Numbered from the stretch's first letter, positions 35,479-46,893 are shown. The stretch: 64,000 nt of DNA from Brassica napus (GCF_020379485.1 NC_063450.1:26450137-26514136), one strand, 5' to 3'. The notes: a model not told the origin generated them from the sequence alone. A program made the numbers and translations.

Positions 35479-37230
35479 CTAATTATCGGGAAGTGAGCCT
35501 AGGTCAATGGGCTTGATATTTTGCGGTTTAGCCCAATAATTCTTTACTCGTTGGCCATTTACCGTGAATTCATATCCTTTATTATTTGTAAGCGTAATGG
35601 CTCCATAAGGATTGGCATTCACAACAATAAAAGGACCAGACCAACGAGATCTGAGTTTTCCGGGAAACAGCGTTAGCCGAGAGTTATACAGTAATACTTG
35701 ATAATTAGGTTCGTAGTGTCTGGAAATGATCTTTTTATCATGATATGCTTTGGTTTTCTCTTTGTATATTTTTGAACTTTCATAGGCTAAATGTCTAATC
35801 TCGTCCAGTTCGTTAAGCTGTATGAGCCTTCTTTCGGCAGCCGGTTTGATGTCGAAATTCAATAGCTTAATGGCCCAAGCTGCTTTGTGATCCAGCTCGA
35901 CTGGTAAGTGACATGATTTCCCATACAAGAGATGAAATGGGGTGGTTCCTAAAGGGGTTTTGAAGGTAGTCCGGTAGGCCCAGAGTGCATTATCCAGTTT
36001 TCTAGACCAATCTTTTCTCGATGTGCCCACAATCTTTTCTAAGATTTCTTTGATATGTCGATTTGAGACTTCTACCTGCCCACTCGTCTGCGGGTGGTAG
36101 GGTGTAGCAACTATATGGTGTACTCCGTTCTTACGGAGTAGTCTTTCAAAAACTTTGTTGATGAAATGGGAACCACCGTCACGTATGACTATTCGGGGTA
36201 TTCTGAATCTCGGAAAGATAATGCTTTTGAAAAGCTTAATAACTACAGATGCGTCGTTTGTGGGGGAAGCTACCGTTTTGACCCATTTTGACACATAGTC
36301 AACAGCGACTAATATGTATTTATTTCCGTACGAAGAAGGGAAAGGTCCCATGAAATATATTTCCCAACAGTCAAAGACTTCTACTTCCTGAATAGATTTA
36401 TGTTCTATTTCATGTCTTTTACTGATTTTTCCCCTTCGCTGACATCTATCGCATTGTACTATGAATGCATGAGCATCGCGAAACATTGTTGGCCACCAGA
36501 ATCTTACTTGGAGAATTTTTGATACCGTCTTAAAGGTTGCAAAGTGCCCACCATAATCGGATCCATGGCATTGGAATAATATATCGTGTATTTCAGTATC
36601 GGCGATGCAGCGTCTATACATCCCGTCAGAGCAGTGTTTGTAGAGATATGGTTCGTCCCAGCGATATCTCCTAACTTCTCTTAAAAATTTATTTCTCATG
36701 TATCCTCTCAACTCTTCGGGTTCTATGTCGGCATCTAAATAGGTTACTATATCAGCGTACCAAGGTCTGTCATTTGAACCTTGTCCGACCACATGCACTC
36801 CTTGACGCAGACTTTCATCCACGGGGGAATCATGGCCAGGGCATAGCTTGTTGTGCGCGACGTTAACCTTTATATCGAAGGTGAGGGTTTTGGGATTAGT
36901 CTCTTTGTTCAAAATAATTGTATTGTCGATCGACATACAATCGATGTTATCGATCGACTTGGTACTATCGTAATCGATCGACATCGAATCGTCAAGGTCT
37001 GTCGACAGGTCCTCGGAAGTGAGATTTACATTCCCGATGAATGACTCCATTTGGTAAACGTTTTCAGTTGGTAATAAATCATCGATATGGACGTCGTTTT
37101 CTATTCTTATCCGGGAATGATGGTCTGCAACTCCGTTTTCTACTCCTCTTTTATCTTTCATTTTGATGTCGAATTCTTGGAGTAGAAAGATCCATCGCAG
37201 AAGTCCCGGTTTTGCGTCTTTATTTTGCAT
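35479..37230 (-). pseudogene. Gypsy RNase H end and integrase
   Basis: This 583-codon minus-strand frame opens with the tail of RNase H ([12 protein letters not shown]), then an acidic linker rich in SID repeats, and the integrase. The zinc HHCC domain lies at residues 215-263 ([19 protein letters not shown]). The catalytic core reads [27 protein letters not shown] and [10 protein letters not shown]351 and E387 are present with DD35E spacing, but the first Asp is Tyr at residue 292 (codon 36355-36357). The C-terminal part holds the usual DNA-binding region ([14 protein letters not shown]). The missing Asp predicts an inactive enzyme. Confidence 0.9.
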
Positions 37231-38561
37231 TAAGTATTTAATTGCAGCATGGTCGGTGTGGACGACGATTCGCGAACCGACCAGGTATTAACGGAATTTT
37301 TAGAACGAATAAACCATGGCTAGCAGTTCTTTTTCTGTTGTTGCGTAATTTCTTTGTGCTTCGTCGAGAGTTCGACTGGCATAATAAACTGCATGCAGCT
37401 TTTTGTCTTTCCTCTGGCCTAGAACTGCTCCTACAGCGAAATTGCTCGCATCACACATGATTTCGAAAGGAAGATTCCATTCTGGAGCTTGTACGATGGG
37501 GGCAGTTATCAATGCTTTCTTTATTTCTTCGAAAGACTTTACGCATTCTGGTGAGAAGTCGAATTTAACTTCTTTACAGAGGAGGGAAGTGAGAGGTCTA
37601 GCGATTTTGCTAAAATCTTGTATGAATCTCCTGTAAAATCCGGCATGCCCGAGAAAACTTCTCACATCTTTTACGTTTGTGGGTGCTGGCAGGCCAGTCA
37701 TTACCTCAATTTTCGCTCGATCTACCTCTATACCAGAAGCAGATACTTTGTGTCCTAGGACGATTCCATCGTTAACCTTAAAGTGACATTTTCCCAATTC
37801 AGAACGATATTCTTTTCTTCGCTTCTTGCCAAAACTTTACATAGGTTATCGAGACAGTTTTTGAAACTGGATCCATATACTGAGAAATCGTCCATGAAGA
37901 CTTCCATGAAGTCTTGTATCATATCAGTAAAGATCGACATCATGCATCGTTGGAAAGTGGCAGGAGCATTACAAAGACCGAATGGCATTTTGCGGTATGC
38001 GAATGTTCCGTAGGGGCATGTAAAGGTTGTCTTTTCTTGATCGTTAGGATGTATAGGGATTTGAAAAAATCCAGAGTATCCGTCAAGAAAACAATAGTAT
38101 TGGTGATTTGCCAATCTTTCCAACATTTGATCAATGAAAGGTAAAGGGAAGTGATCTTTTCTTGTAGAAGCGTTTAGCTTTCTATAATCGACACACATTC
38201 GATGTCCAGTGACGGTTCGGGTGGGAATGAGTTCGTCTTTGTCATTCTTCACCACAGTGATTCCACCCTTTTTTGGTACAACATGCACGGGGCTAACCCA
38301 ATTGCTATCCGGAATCGGATAAATGACTCCGGCATCCAGAAGTTTGATTATTTCCTTTTTAACCACTTCCTTCAAGTTCGGATTTAGTCTCCTTTGGTGT
38401 TCTATTGACGATTTCGAACCGTCTTCTAGGTGAATCTGGTGCATGCACAGATCTGGAGAAATGCCAGGAATGTCTTCGAGAGAGTACCCGATGGCCTTCC
38501 TGTACTTGCGTAGTTTATTTAATAACAGTGCAAGTTCTCCGTTTGTGAGGTTGGCGTTCAC
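37231..38561 (-). pseudogene. Gypsy reverse transcriptase and RNase H
   Basis: The first frame (38561-37755) carries RT motifs in order: GVIYPIPDSNWVSPVHVVPK, CVDYRKLN, the catalytic FLDGYSGF (D160), PFGLCNAPATFQ and FMDD at residues 222-225, as in Athila. One A missing from an A-run near 37790 shifts the frame; the second frame (37797-37300) continues with GHKVSASGI, SFLGHAGFYRRFI, and RNase H motifs IMCDASNFAVGAVLGQ and the YATTEKELLA motif. Two in-frame TAA codons near 37275-37298 then separate it from the RNase H end in the next frame. The enzyme cannot be made from one frame. Confidence 0.9.
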
Positions 38562-38731
38562 GATTACTGGATATAAATCTTTATTGAGAAAGGCATATTT
38601 GAGTCCAGTGGGCAGCTGTTTTAACTCAATCTTCGGTGCTTTTTCGGGTTCCCCTTCCTTTGAGAAGGTTGGTTGTCGATCGACAGAGTTTAGTAAGTAT
38701 CGATCGGCGTTGATTTCTGAAGCGTCATCCT

Positions 38732-39295
38732 CTATGTCATAACGCTTGCTGTTTCCATGCTTGCGTCCAATAGTCGTGTATATTCTTCAGCTCTACTATC
38801 GATACTGAAAGATTTCTCTTCACCAGTTGTGAGTACTTCCTCCAAAGGATCGTCTGAGCATGAGTTTATAAAAGATCCTTCGGCCAATTCACTGATGTCG
38901 TCCACATAGGATGTCTGTTTATCGATCAAGGGTCGTCTCATCAGGTTGTCCATGTTGAAAGTCATTGGAATATTTCCAATGTTCAGACATATCCTACGCT
39001 CCTTGACATCGATTATCGCACCAGCAGTGGCTAGGAATGGTCTACCCAAAATAAAGGGGTCCTTTGGTTCATTTTGGTATTTCAGTACTACGAAATCCGT
39101 TGGGACGTGACAGCCATTAATCCTTATTGGCACGTCGTCAAGCACTCCCTCAGGTAGTCTAACGGATCTATCGGCCATAACCAAAGTTATTTTGGTAGGT
39201 TTGAACTTGTCGTATCTTAGGGATATTGCGACAGAATGTGGCATGAGGTTCACACTGGAACCTAGGTCACAAAGGGATCGAGGAAAATTTTTGTA
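38732..39295 (-). pseudogene. Gypsy aspartic protease
   Basis: The minus-strand frame has the active site CDLGSSVNLMP (Asp codon 39266-39268), VRLPEGVLDDVPI, DFVVL and the hydrophobic ILGRPFLATAGAIID motif of retropepsins. An in-frame TGA at 39296-39298 lies ten codons before the catalytic Asp, so protease is cut off from upstream gag. It continues in the same direction towards reverse transcriptase. Confidence 0.85.
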
Positions 39296-39975
39296 TCATA
39301 TAATGCAATCCAAAACAAAACTGCCCGGATCAGGTCTCTTGATCGGGATCTCGCCTTGAATTATTGCACTAACTTCCTCAGAAAACATCATGACGCTGCG
39401 CTCAGTGGCTGGAAAGCTGTTGGATACCTTATCTTTTACGTATTTTTTATCGAAGGTGATACTTTTATTGCGTCACTCAATGGCATTTCCAACGTGATCT
39501 TATCGAATGCTTTCTTGCAGATTGCTTTGTCTAGCTCTCACTTAGTCTGCGTCTGGTTAGGAGAAAAGGGTGGTAGAGTCCTATACACTCTTTCAATTGC
39601 AGGTTCAGTGGGAGTCGGGAGTCGATCGACATTGTTTTCAGAGTGTCGATCGATATTAACTGTGTTTTGTCGATCGACATTTGTTCTTCCTTGTCGATCG
39701 ATTTCGACATCCTCTTCTATTTCTCCTTCTTCTTCCTCGAGTTCGATGGCCTCTTCCTTAGTGTTGGGCTTATGTCTTTCTCGAGGTATTCATGACTCGG
39801 TACTGGGATCATCGAGGTCTATAGGGCATGACCTACTTTCACCGGTTTCCTCAACCACAGCATGTTTCTCTGTGTTGTTGATTTCTATTGCCCTCGGGAT
39901 GAGGCGTTTTTTGCTTCTCAATAACACGGCATTAACTTGACGTTTTGGGTTCGCGTCAGTCCGCCCAGGGATACG
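39296..39975 (-). pseudogene. Gag-protease linker with several stops
   Basis: Gag frame sequence can be followed past the gag stop through basic and Glu-rich segments (IELEEEEGEIEEDVEI) and a repeated VDRQ/IDRH segment (39620-39700) that is encoded by TCGATCGA palindromes. Several TGA codons interrupt it, at least two of them in places where CGA would fit the context. The last part (DPGSFVLDCII) leads into the protease. Confidence 0.7.
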
Positions 39976-41322
39976 TCATGTCTCTCTTTTGATGGCGGTT
40001 GCATTTTCCGCGACCTGACTGTCTAGTCTCTTAATTTGTACACTTAAAGTGTCAAACTTCCTCATCAGCTGACTGAAGACTAAGTCTATCTTTCCGTTCA
40101 GGTCAGTAGCCAACTTGTGATTTCCCGTGAAAGCTTGGTCCAGCCTAGATTTCGCTCTTCCCTGGCGTGATCCAACAGTAGCATCGTAATTTTGGGTAAA
40201 GCTATTGGAGTTAGGGTAATTATTTTTCAAGGTATGGCTATCTCCGAAATCTATTTGCTGTTCTAGTTCAGATAAGGTGTCATCATCAATTCGGTAAATC
40301 CCAAATTGGTTCTGTCCCTCAAGAGCAAGATGGGGCGAGTCTAGATGTTCTTTGATTTCGAGTAAAGGTGACTCATCATCTGGGTCAGCTTTTCTTCCTA
40401 ACTCTACGTCTATCATTTCGTAGGTTCTACCCGTAGCTATATTTTTGATCAAACGCTTTGCCTCCTCAGGGTTTCTGGTACTGAAGTTCCCTTCAATGGA
40501 TGTGTCGAGTGTGATCTGGTAATGAAGGTTAACACCTCTGTAAAAGGTAATGAGTTGCGGCTCTGAATAGCCATGGTGGGGGCATTCAAGTTGGTAGCTC
40601 TTGAATCTCTCCCAGGCATTTCTGAATGATTCCCGTGGGTTTTGACGGAATGTGGAGATTTTCCTCCTTGCATCCCAGTAGTGCGCCTCATCGAAAAATT
40701 GATTTATAAAAACACTCTTTATCTCCTTCCAACAGGTCAGAGATCCTGTTGGTATTTGGTCTAGCCATTTTCTGACTTCGCCTTCTAAGGAAAAAGGAAA
40801 GAGTTTACAGCGATTGTACTCGTCATTTATCAATTCTTCTAGATATTCGATGTGATCATGTGGTCGCTCTGAGACGGTCCCACGGAAAGGGTTTTGACGT
40901 ACCATGATTAAGTATTCGGGACTGATCCCAAATTTCTCGGTATCATCTTTTGGTAGTTTAATTACGGACCTATTGGAATAGGTCCTTCCAGGATTTAAAT
41001 AGTCTTGCAAAGGAAATTTCCATTCATTATCTCTTTCTGAGATAGATTTAATTTGAACAGGGATTTTAGTCTCCTGTTCACTTGTAATTTGGTTATTTGC
41101 GTTGCTGAGTTGACATTTAGGTTTTCCTAGGACTACTCTTTCATTAGCATCATTGGTAAGAGAATACTGACCTGCTTCCGGCGGGGTGTTGTCGATCAAT
41201 GTTTGATGTGCGTTGTCGACCGATAATTCTGTCGACTTGTCAATCAATATTGCTCTCGCTCCGTCGATCAATATGCCTATCTCTTCGTCGATCGATGTCT
41301 GGCCGAAATCCATGTCTTCCAT
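39976..41322 (-). pseudogene. Athila gag
   Basis: A 448-codon minus-strand frame starts MEDMDFGQTSIDEEIGILID, with several SID/LID repeats in the first 70 residues, and contains the Retrotrans_gag core (FPFSLEGEVRKWLDQIPTGS, FRQNPRESFRNAWERFKSY, CPHHGYSEPQLI). It forms the capsid of the retroelement particle. It ends at a TGA where the frame otherwise continues (ATAIKRET then stop), so gag is severed from pol. The ATG lies about 105 bp after the primer-binding site, a normal leader. Confidence 0.85.
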
Positions 41323-41427
41323 CTTGCAGCTCCTGTATTAGCAGGAAAAGAGAGAAAACTTTTTAGCAAATTTTGTAACAAAATCCAGATTAAATTCTAA
41401 ACGTAATCTAATGGTAATAAGAAAGAG

Positions 41428-41445
41428 TCCCCGGCAACGGCGCCA
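41428..41445 (-). other. Primer-binding site (tRNA-Asp type)
   Basis: The minus-strand sequence TGGCGCCGTTGCCGGGGA, a few bases inside the 5' LTR, is the primer site used by plant Athila/Tat elements and is complementary to the 3' end of tRNA-Asp. Confidence 0.88.
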
Positions 41446-41449
41446 AATT

Positions 41450-42807
41450 TGATATCACTCAAATTACCCTAAGGAGTGAATTACTCTCTCAAATAAGAGG
41501 TTCAGATGTAGTACTTAGGGACCGAATCCACAAAGACTCTAGGATTACAGAATAGATTATGGTCTTGAAATATATCTAGATTAAATGGTTTATGGGTTTT
41601 AAAGCAGTAAATTTGTTGGTGACCAAGTTTATTGCTCGATTTTTGAGTTTGTTAACAGTTGGTTGAAGCAGCTAGATTCATGTGTATTCTCAGGTATGAT
41701 AAATAATACTTAATTTGGGAAATTAGGAGTTTATTAATATTAATTGTTCTTGAATTCAAAATATCGTATAATCTATTAATTATCTAATCTGGATCTCGGA
41801 CCTCAACTCTCGTTATTTTGGTCGTGAGAAAGAGTCGATCGATAATCCAATGGGCGTATCGATCGATACACCTTTCAAAATATCGATCGACAGGGCTATC
41901 GCTGTGTCAATCGATACTTCTTCCAGAAAGCTTTACGGACGGGTTTGATTTGTATTCTCTAACTCACTTGACCAACTCTCGTTTGTATCTAGTCAGTTAG
42001 ATCATTCTAGTTATTTTCAGGTATTGGGTCAAGCAATGGTTTGATCCCAATTAATCCTAGGATCTAAGTTTAAAGGTTGATCAATCCTAAACTTAGCTTT
42101 AATGCATAACTAGATGATTGAACTATATTTCTAAACATCCTAACAATTGTTGTGTCAGTATTACATTTATCAACCTATTTTGAGAAACCTAAATCTAACA
42201 GTAAAGACTGCTCAGACATATTCATGAAACACATGGTTATGATGGTCTGAATAATACTTAAATAAACAAAATAGCAAAAGTAACAGAAATAATGAAAGCA
42301 AGGGAGTTTAAGATCTTCTCTGTTTTGCAGTAGATGATATATCTCTCCAATCCTAAGCTCTCCTCTTTCAATGGTGGCTTCTTGCCTCCTTCAAACTAGG
42401 TCTAAAAATGTCTCTAGGCAAGTCTCCTTTTTCTAAAACAATACAAAGCCCTAATAAATAGCCTAACAGGCGGTCAGGGACTAATGATGTAATTATTGAG
42501 ACTTTTGTCAAACTTGAAATATTCTAATTTGTCATTAACTCTCGGATGGCTTCATAATCGATCGATACGAGGGATTGACATCGATCGATATTTGGTGGTG
42601 ACTATCGGTCGATATTGAGCTGCGACCGTCGACCATCTCTTGCTTCCAGCGAAGCTCAAAAGATCTCTAAATAGCTCCAAATACATCATTTCCTTGTAAA
42701 TAGTACATGGACCTGTAAATACTCTAAATAGACTATATATAATAATAAATATATCTTAAAACACTTATAAACCATGGTTTAAAATGGGTAAAATCCATGG
42801 TCTATCA
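41450..42807 (-). mobile_element. 5' LTR of the Athila element
   Basis: 1358 bp with the same termini as the other LTR. It contains five exact TCGATCGA palindromes. Its inner edge is followed by the primer-binding site. Confidence 0.93.
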
Positions 42808-43038
42808 TAAGTTCAACCTCAATTTTTTGTTGTCTTTTCTCTTCTCTGAGACATTCAATATTGTATTCACGATGTTCTCAAAAAATTCTTCTCTATATGC
42901 ATCACATCCAAGTTGTGGCGCAAAAGAAGATCCTTCCAATATGGCAACTCCCAAAATATACTTTTCTTGTGCCCGTTGTGTTGAACTCCGTAAAAATCAG
43001 GCATATTACCGGGAACATGCCAATTACCAACCGGCCAC
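42808..43038 (-). pseudogene. CACTA transposase TNPD/TNP2, C-terminal half (part 2)
   Basis: The minus-strand peptides VGNWHVPGNMPDFYG, KKSIFWELPYWKDLLLRHN, DVMHIEKNFF and ENIVNTILNV continue directly into the sequence left of the Athila element once that element and one TAAGT copy are set aside. The piece begins only about ten codons after the point where the plus-strand N-terminal half (20534-22103) stops. Confidence 0.85.
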
Positions 43039-44009
43039 ACCGACATCAATTATGGAAAGTTGCCAACCTCTTCAATTTGGCTAGAACCAAAAAATTATAT
43101 GGAAGCCAGGATATCATCTCATCCATCCAGAAGACATCCAAAGTGTCCTTAGATGCACCAGCACCCAGAGGATCATGCAGATTTTCATTTACTTTAACTT
43201 GCCTTATTTGGAATCTCAAGCATTAAAACTCTAACATCTCTTTTTCTTTCATTCTATGCACGACATCATCACTTTCCAGACCATAAAGAATATTCCCAGG
43301 AAGCTCACTTACCCCCTCAAACCGTTCAGAAACAAGGAGGACACCAATCTACATTCATTTGGCCAAGATTCTTATCATTAAGCCTTAAACGGCTAGTTTT
43401 CATGGAGCCATCAATTCCTTTGTTTCCAAGTTTATTATTTCGACTTTATTAGTTTCCTTTTATCATTTTTAGACTGTTAGAGAGTTCTAAGGTCAAGCAT
43501 ATATAAGCTCAATTAGTTTGTCTTTGTAAATCACCTCTTGATCATTGAAAGTGATAGAATACAGTTTTTCTTTTAAAAAAGTTGTGTATTCTTTGTTGTT
43601 ATTTCTCTTGTTCTTTGTGTGTGATTCACTAACTCCTAAGGAATCCACATCCAGAGAGTCTTGTGAGATTCAAGGCAACCTATTCGTCCATTGATTGAGC
43701 GATTCAATCCCTATCCATCGATCCATCTCATCCAACGGCCAAAGCTTGAGAGTGTTATACAACCAGCAAGCCTAGCTCCATTGCATCCATCAATCCGACC
43801 ATTTCTTCTCACCTTATTACCTACATTATTCTATTTTCATTATTAGTTTCATTCATACTCATCTCATTTGCATTTGTTTCAGGTTCATTTGGTTCAAACA
43901 GCCTTAAATCGGCTTCCATCAGCTCTTGTCGATTACTCGACCATTGAACAATCAGAAGTCTGATTCTTTCTTCAACCAATTTGTGGGTTACCCCCCTGTG
44001 CCTAAAACA
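43039..44009 (+). mobile_element. Truncated 5' LTR of the gag-only element
   Basis: Homology to the 3' LTR begins at ACCGACATCAATTATGG (position 47314 there) and runs to the end CCTAAAACA. The 5' 420 bp are missing. Confidence 0.85.
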
Positions 44010-44013
44010 TTTT

Positions 44014-44025
44014 TGGTATCAGAGC
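44014..44025 (+). other. Primer-binding site (initiator tRNA-Met)
   Basis: TGGTATCAGAGC four bases after the LTR end is the standard plant site. Confidence 0.9.
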
Positions 44026-44560
44026 TCAAGCTCCTGAATCCGGTGATATCTATCCTTGCATCAAATCTTATTGTATTTGTTCATCATCTAAAATCATTAA
44101 AAAACATTTGTTGCATATTCTGTCCAATTTTGAATTGCTTGTTCTTGGTCTTAAAACCAGTTATAGGCACGAAAAGTATAGCTCATTATCTTGTTTGATT
44201 CATTTAGAAAACTCAAAAAAATTTTGTCCCTTTTTGCATTAAGTTGTCTAGCTCTAGTTTCTTTTTTCGGTTTATTTGCATCAATCATTAAATCTGTTTT
44301 AAATTCTGGATTTTATTTCTTTTAAATTGAGATCCAAAATAAATATTTATTTCCTTTGTTTTATTTTTTATATTTCGTTATTCCATTGATAAGAAAAAAT
44401 AAGTTAATTTTCCATTTGTTTACTTATTTTCAAAAACAAAATAAAAATAACCAAGTTTCCAATTTTGCTTATTCTTCTTTCCTTCTTTTGTCAAGGCACA
44501 CATTGATTCTTCTTGTCTCTCTTTGTGCAAGGTACCAATAATTAAAAAAAGAAGGATTCC

Positions 44561-46334
44561 ATGGGAGATTACTCGGAAGCTCGGAACTCATATGATTCAA
44601 ACCAAGACTCAGATCTTGATGAAACCGACCAAGCATGGATCAATGAAGAGGATGGCTGTGATTGGTCATGTTCTGATAATGACTACTCCATTTCAGAGTA
44701 TGGAGACGACCCTGGTGAACAGTGCCATCCCATAATTTGGGGTGGCCTAAAACACAAAAAAAAAATCATGTGGCCTCTTATACAAATACCAACAATAAAT
44801 AGTAACAGTCAACCAATACAAAAATATATAAAGTCATCGAATGGTAAAAATTAAAACTATGTTGGACAAAAGGAAGATCGAACTACGATATGCTAACTCA
44901 AATTGAAGTACTAAACCATCTAACCTAACTAATACTCAGTGACATGTGGCCTTAATGTGTTCTTTATATTTTGTGGCCTAAAGCAGATACTTTAGTTGCC
45001 TTATTGCAGGGACGGGCCTGCTGGTGAAGCATATCCTGATCCGGAACCACCTGATTACTCACCTGAATGCCATGGAGAAGAGACAGCACGTGATGATCCT
45101 GAATCTGACCAGGAATACTCATGGAAAGAGGAAGCTGATACTGAAATCATTATAGAGGAAAAACGTGAGCAAGAAGAAGATTTCTCTGAAACCAATGAAG
45201 ATGTTGATAGAAGAGAAGTATGTCCCAATCCGGTGAAATAGAAAACAAAGAAGATTCTTATGCTGAAGAGAGACCATGGTGTGATTACTCTAATTTGGAA
45301 GATGAGGAACAAGATGAAACTGAATCCCAAATCAGTTTAGGCTATGTTGAAACCAGCTTTGAAGATGAGGCAGAAAACCGGCATGGTTTTGCTAAAGAGG
45401 AACAATTCTTAAGTGAAGCTGGAGAAGATGAAGATGAGTATGAAGCCGACCATCAGCCGCATTATGTTTGTTTCTCAGGTCATGAACAAGGACCAGAAGC
45501 TTACTTAAGGTGGGAACATGACATGGAAGATTGGTTTCAACACCACAACACTCAAGAAGAAGAGAAATCAATCATTGCTGAAGATACTCTTACTAAGAAT
45601 GCCTTTTGGCATTAGGATCAGGAAGCTTATTACTGGCTCGATGACCACCCATCAAAAGCTTCCTGGGTGGATATGAAAGAAATACTACGAGTATGTAGTA
45701 GAAGCTGAGATCAATGGAAAGGATTATTTAGAGTACCACTAATCCTAAACCAAGGCATATGATATTGGCAACCAGGCTAAGCTGAAAGGTCAAGCTCAAG
45801 AAGGCCCACGACCCAGAACCAAACCAGGAGTCTAGACTCATCATCAAGGGAAAAACCGAACCTACATCATCATACAGGGTCAAAGACGTGCAAGTAGATC
45901 CAATTCTACAAGTCCAAGCTCAAGAGCAAAGCACCAAGCCATCACATAAGGTCCATGAGAAGAAGAAACCAAGTAAGTCTTCTAAATCTTCAAAACCAGT
46001 AGAATCCATTTGTTATAGATGTCATGAGAAATGCCACTTTGATGTAACATGTCCAACTAGGCTAGTGACTTCTCATTCACAAGAAGTTAAATCGGATTCA
46101 ACTAGTGAAGTTATATCTCACTTGGTATGTAAATTTTCTACTTCTGGTATAATGCACTTGTCTTGCCCAACAGAAGATTATGTAGGTCTCAATAAGGACA
46201 AGGAGGACGTGGGTTCAAGGTTAAAACAAGAAGGCATCATCCCTGAACCAGACCCACAAAAAGAACTTAAACCAACCACTAATGATACATTGAAACTAGA
46301 AGATGTTTTGGTTCAAGCACATGAGGAGGAATAA
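44561..46334 (+). pseudogene. Gag-like gene with acidic N-terminus, split by a MITE
   Basis: The ATG at 44561 starts MGDYSEARNSYDSNQD, a very acidic region (many Asp/Glu) that runs for about 250 codons across a hAT MITE (44720-45020). Beyond the MITE the same frame resumes exactly (AYPDPEPPDYSPE). A frame change near 45230 is followed by the gag core EAYLRWEHDMEDWF and, past a stop, DQEAYYWLDDHPSKAS. A basic KKKPSKSSKSSK stretch and the zinc knuckle CYRCHEKCHFDVTC (45888-46334 frame) close it. The protein would package RNA; the gene is broken by at least three lesions. The acidic extension is unusual for gag, and its role is unknown. Confidence 0.72.
44720..45020. mobile_element. hAT MITE inside the gag-like gene
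   Basis: The exact 8-bp duplication CTGGTGAA flanks it (44712-44719 and 45021-45028). The termini CAGTGCCATCCC and, reversed, CAGGCCCGTCCC are hAT-type. It has no coding capacity. The host frame matches on both sides. Confidence 0.88.
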
Positions 46335-46893
46335 CCCCCAGACCAGACATCAAACAGACATGCCGTGCCATTAGATGCACCAATCAAGCGTCCAAATCAG
46401 GTAAGTGCAATTATTCCTTGTTTGATAATCAATGAATTAGAAGTTGTGCATACATATTTATTATGCCCTGATGAGTTTGAAGAAAGATTAGGATGTCTAG
46501 ATCATAGTTCTTGTCTTAGATCACACTTAGATAAGAAGCAAGAATTTTTTTCCATCTGTTGAAATTGGAATACATCAAACTGATTTATATTCTGATTATT
46601 CTATGACTACCATAACACCCTTGTCTCTTGCCAAAGATGTTGAGTTTATGACAAGAGCCAAAGCTGAAGATTTTAGAGGAGATCTGTCCTAGACAAAGAT
46701 CAAACCATACCAGACCAAATGGGTTACCATACCCTATCTGCTCAAAGAAGAACCACCAGATGCACCATGCATCACTAAATCAAAATCCTACCAAGGTAAA
46801 CCTTAGACTCCCAAAAGAGGATGAAAGCTGACTTCTATGCCTTGGTTCAGGTTATAAAGTTTTGAGGTGAAAACCTTGTCAAGAGGAAGGGTA

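Larger units (their letters stand above)
30531..42807 (-). mobile_element. Full-length Athila-type Gypsy retrotransposon
   Basis: The element is bounded by two LTRs starting TGATATCACTC and ending TCTATCA and is flanked by the exact 5-bp duplication TAAGT (30526-30530 and 42808-42812). In minus-strand order it holds a primer-binding site matching tRNA-Asp, gag, protease, reverse transcriptase, RNase H, integrase, an extra reading frame in the envelope position, a repeat-rich non-coding part and a polypurine tract. Length, gene order, primer site and FMDD motif fit the Athila lineage. Stops, frameshifts and a lost integrase Asp make it non-autonomous. It lies inside a CACTA transposase gene. 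Confidence 0.93.

Noticed and set aside
39356..39940. 194-codon plus-strand Ser-rich frame
   Set aside because: Antisense to the Athila gag-protease linker; Ser-rich only because of the complementary codons.
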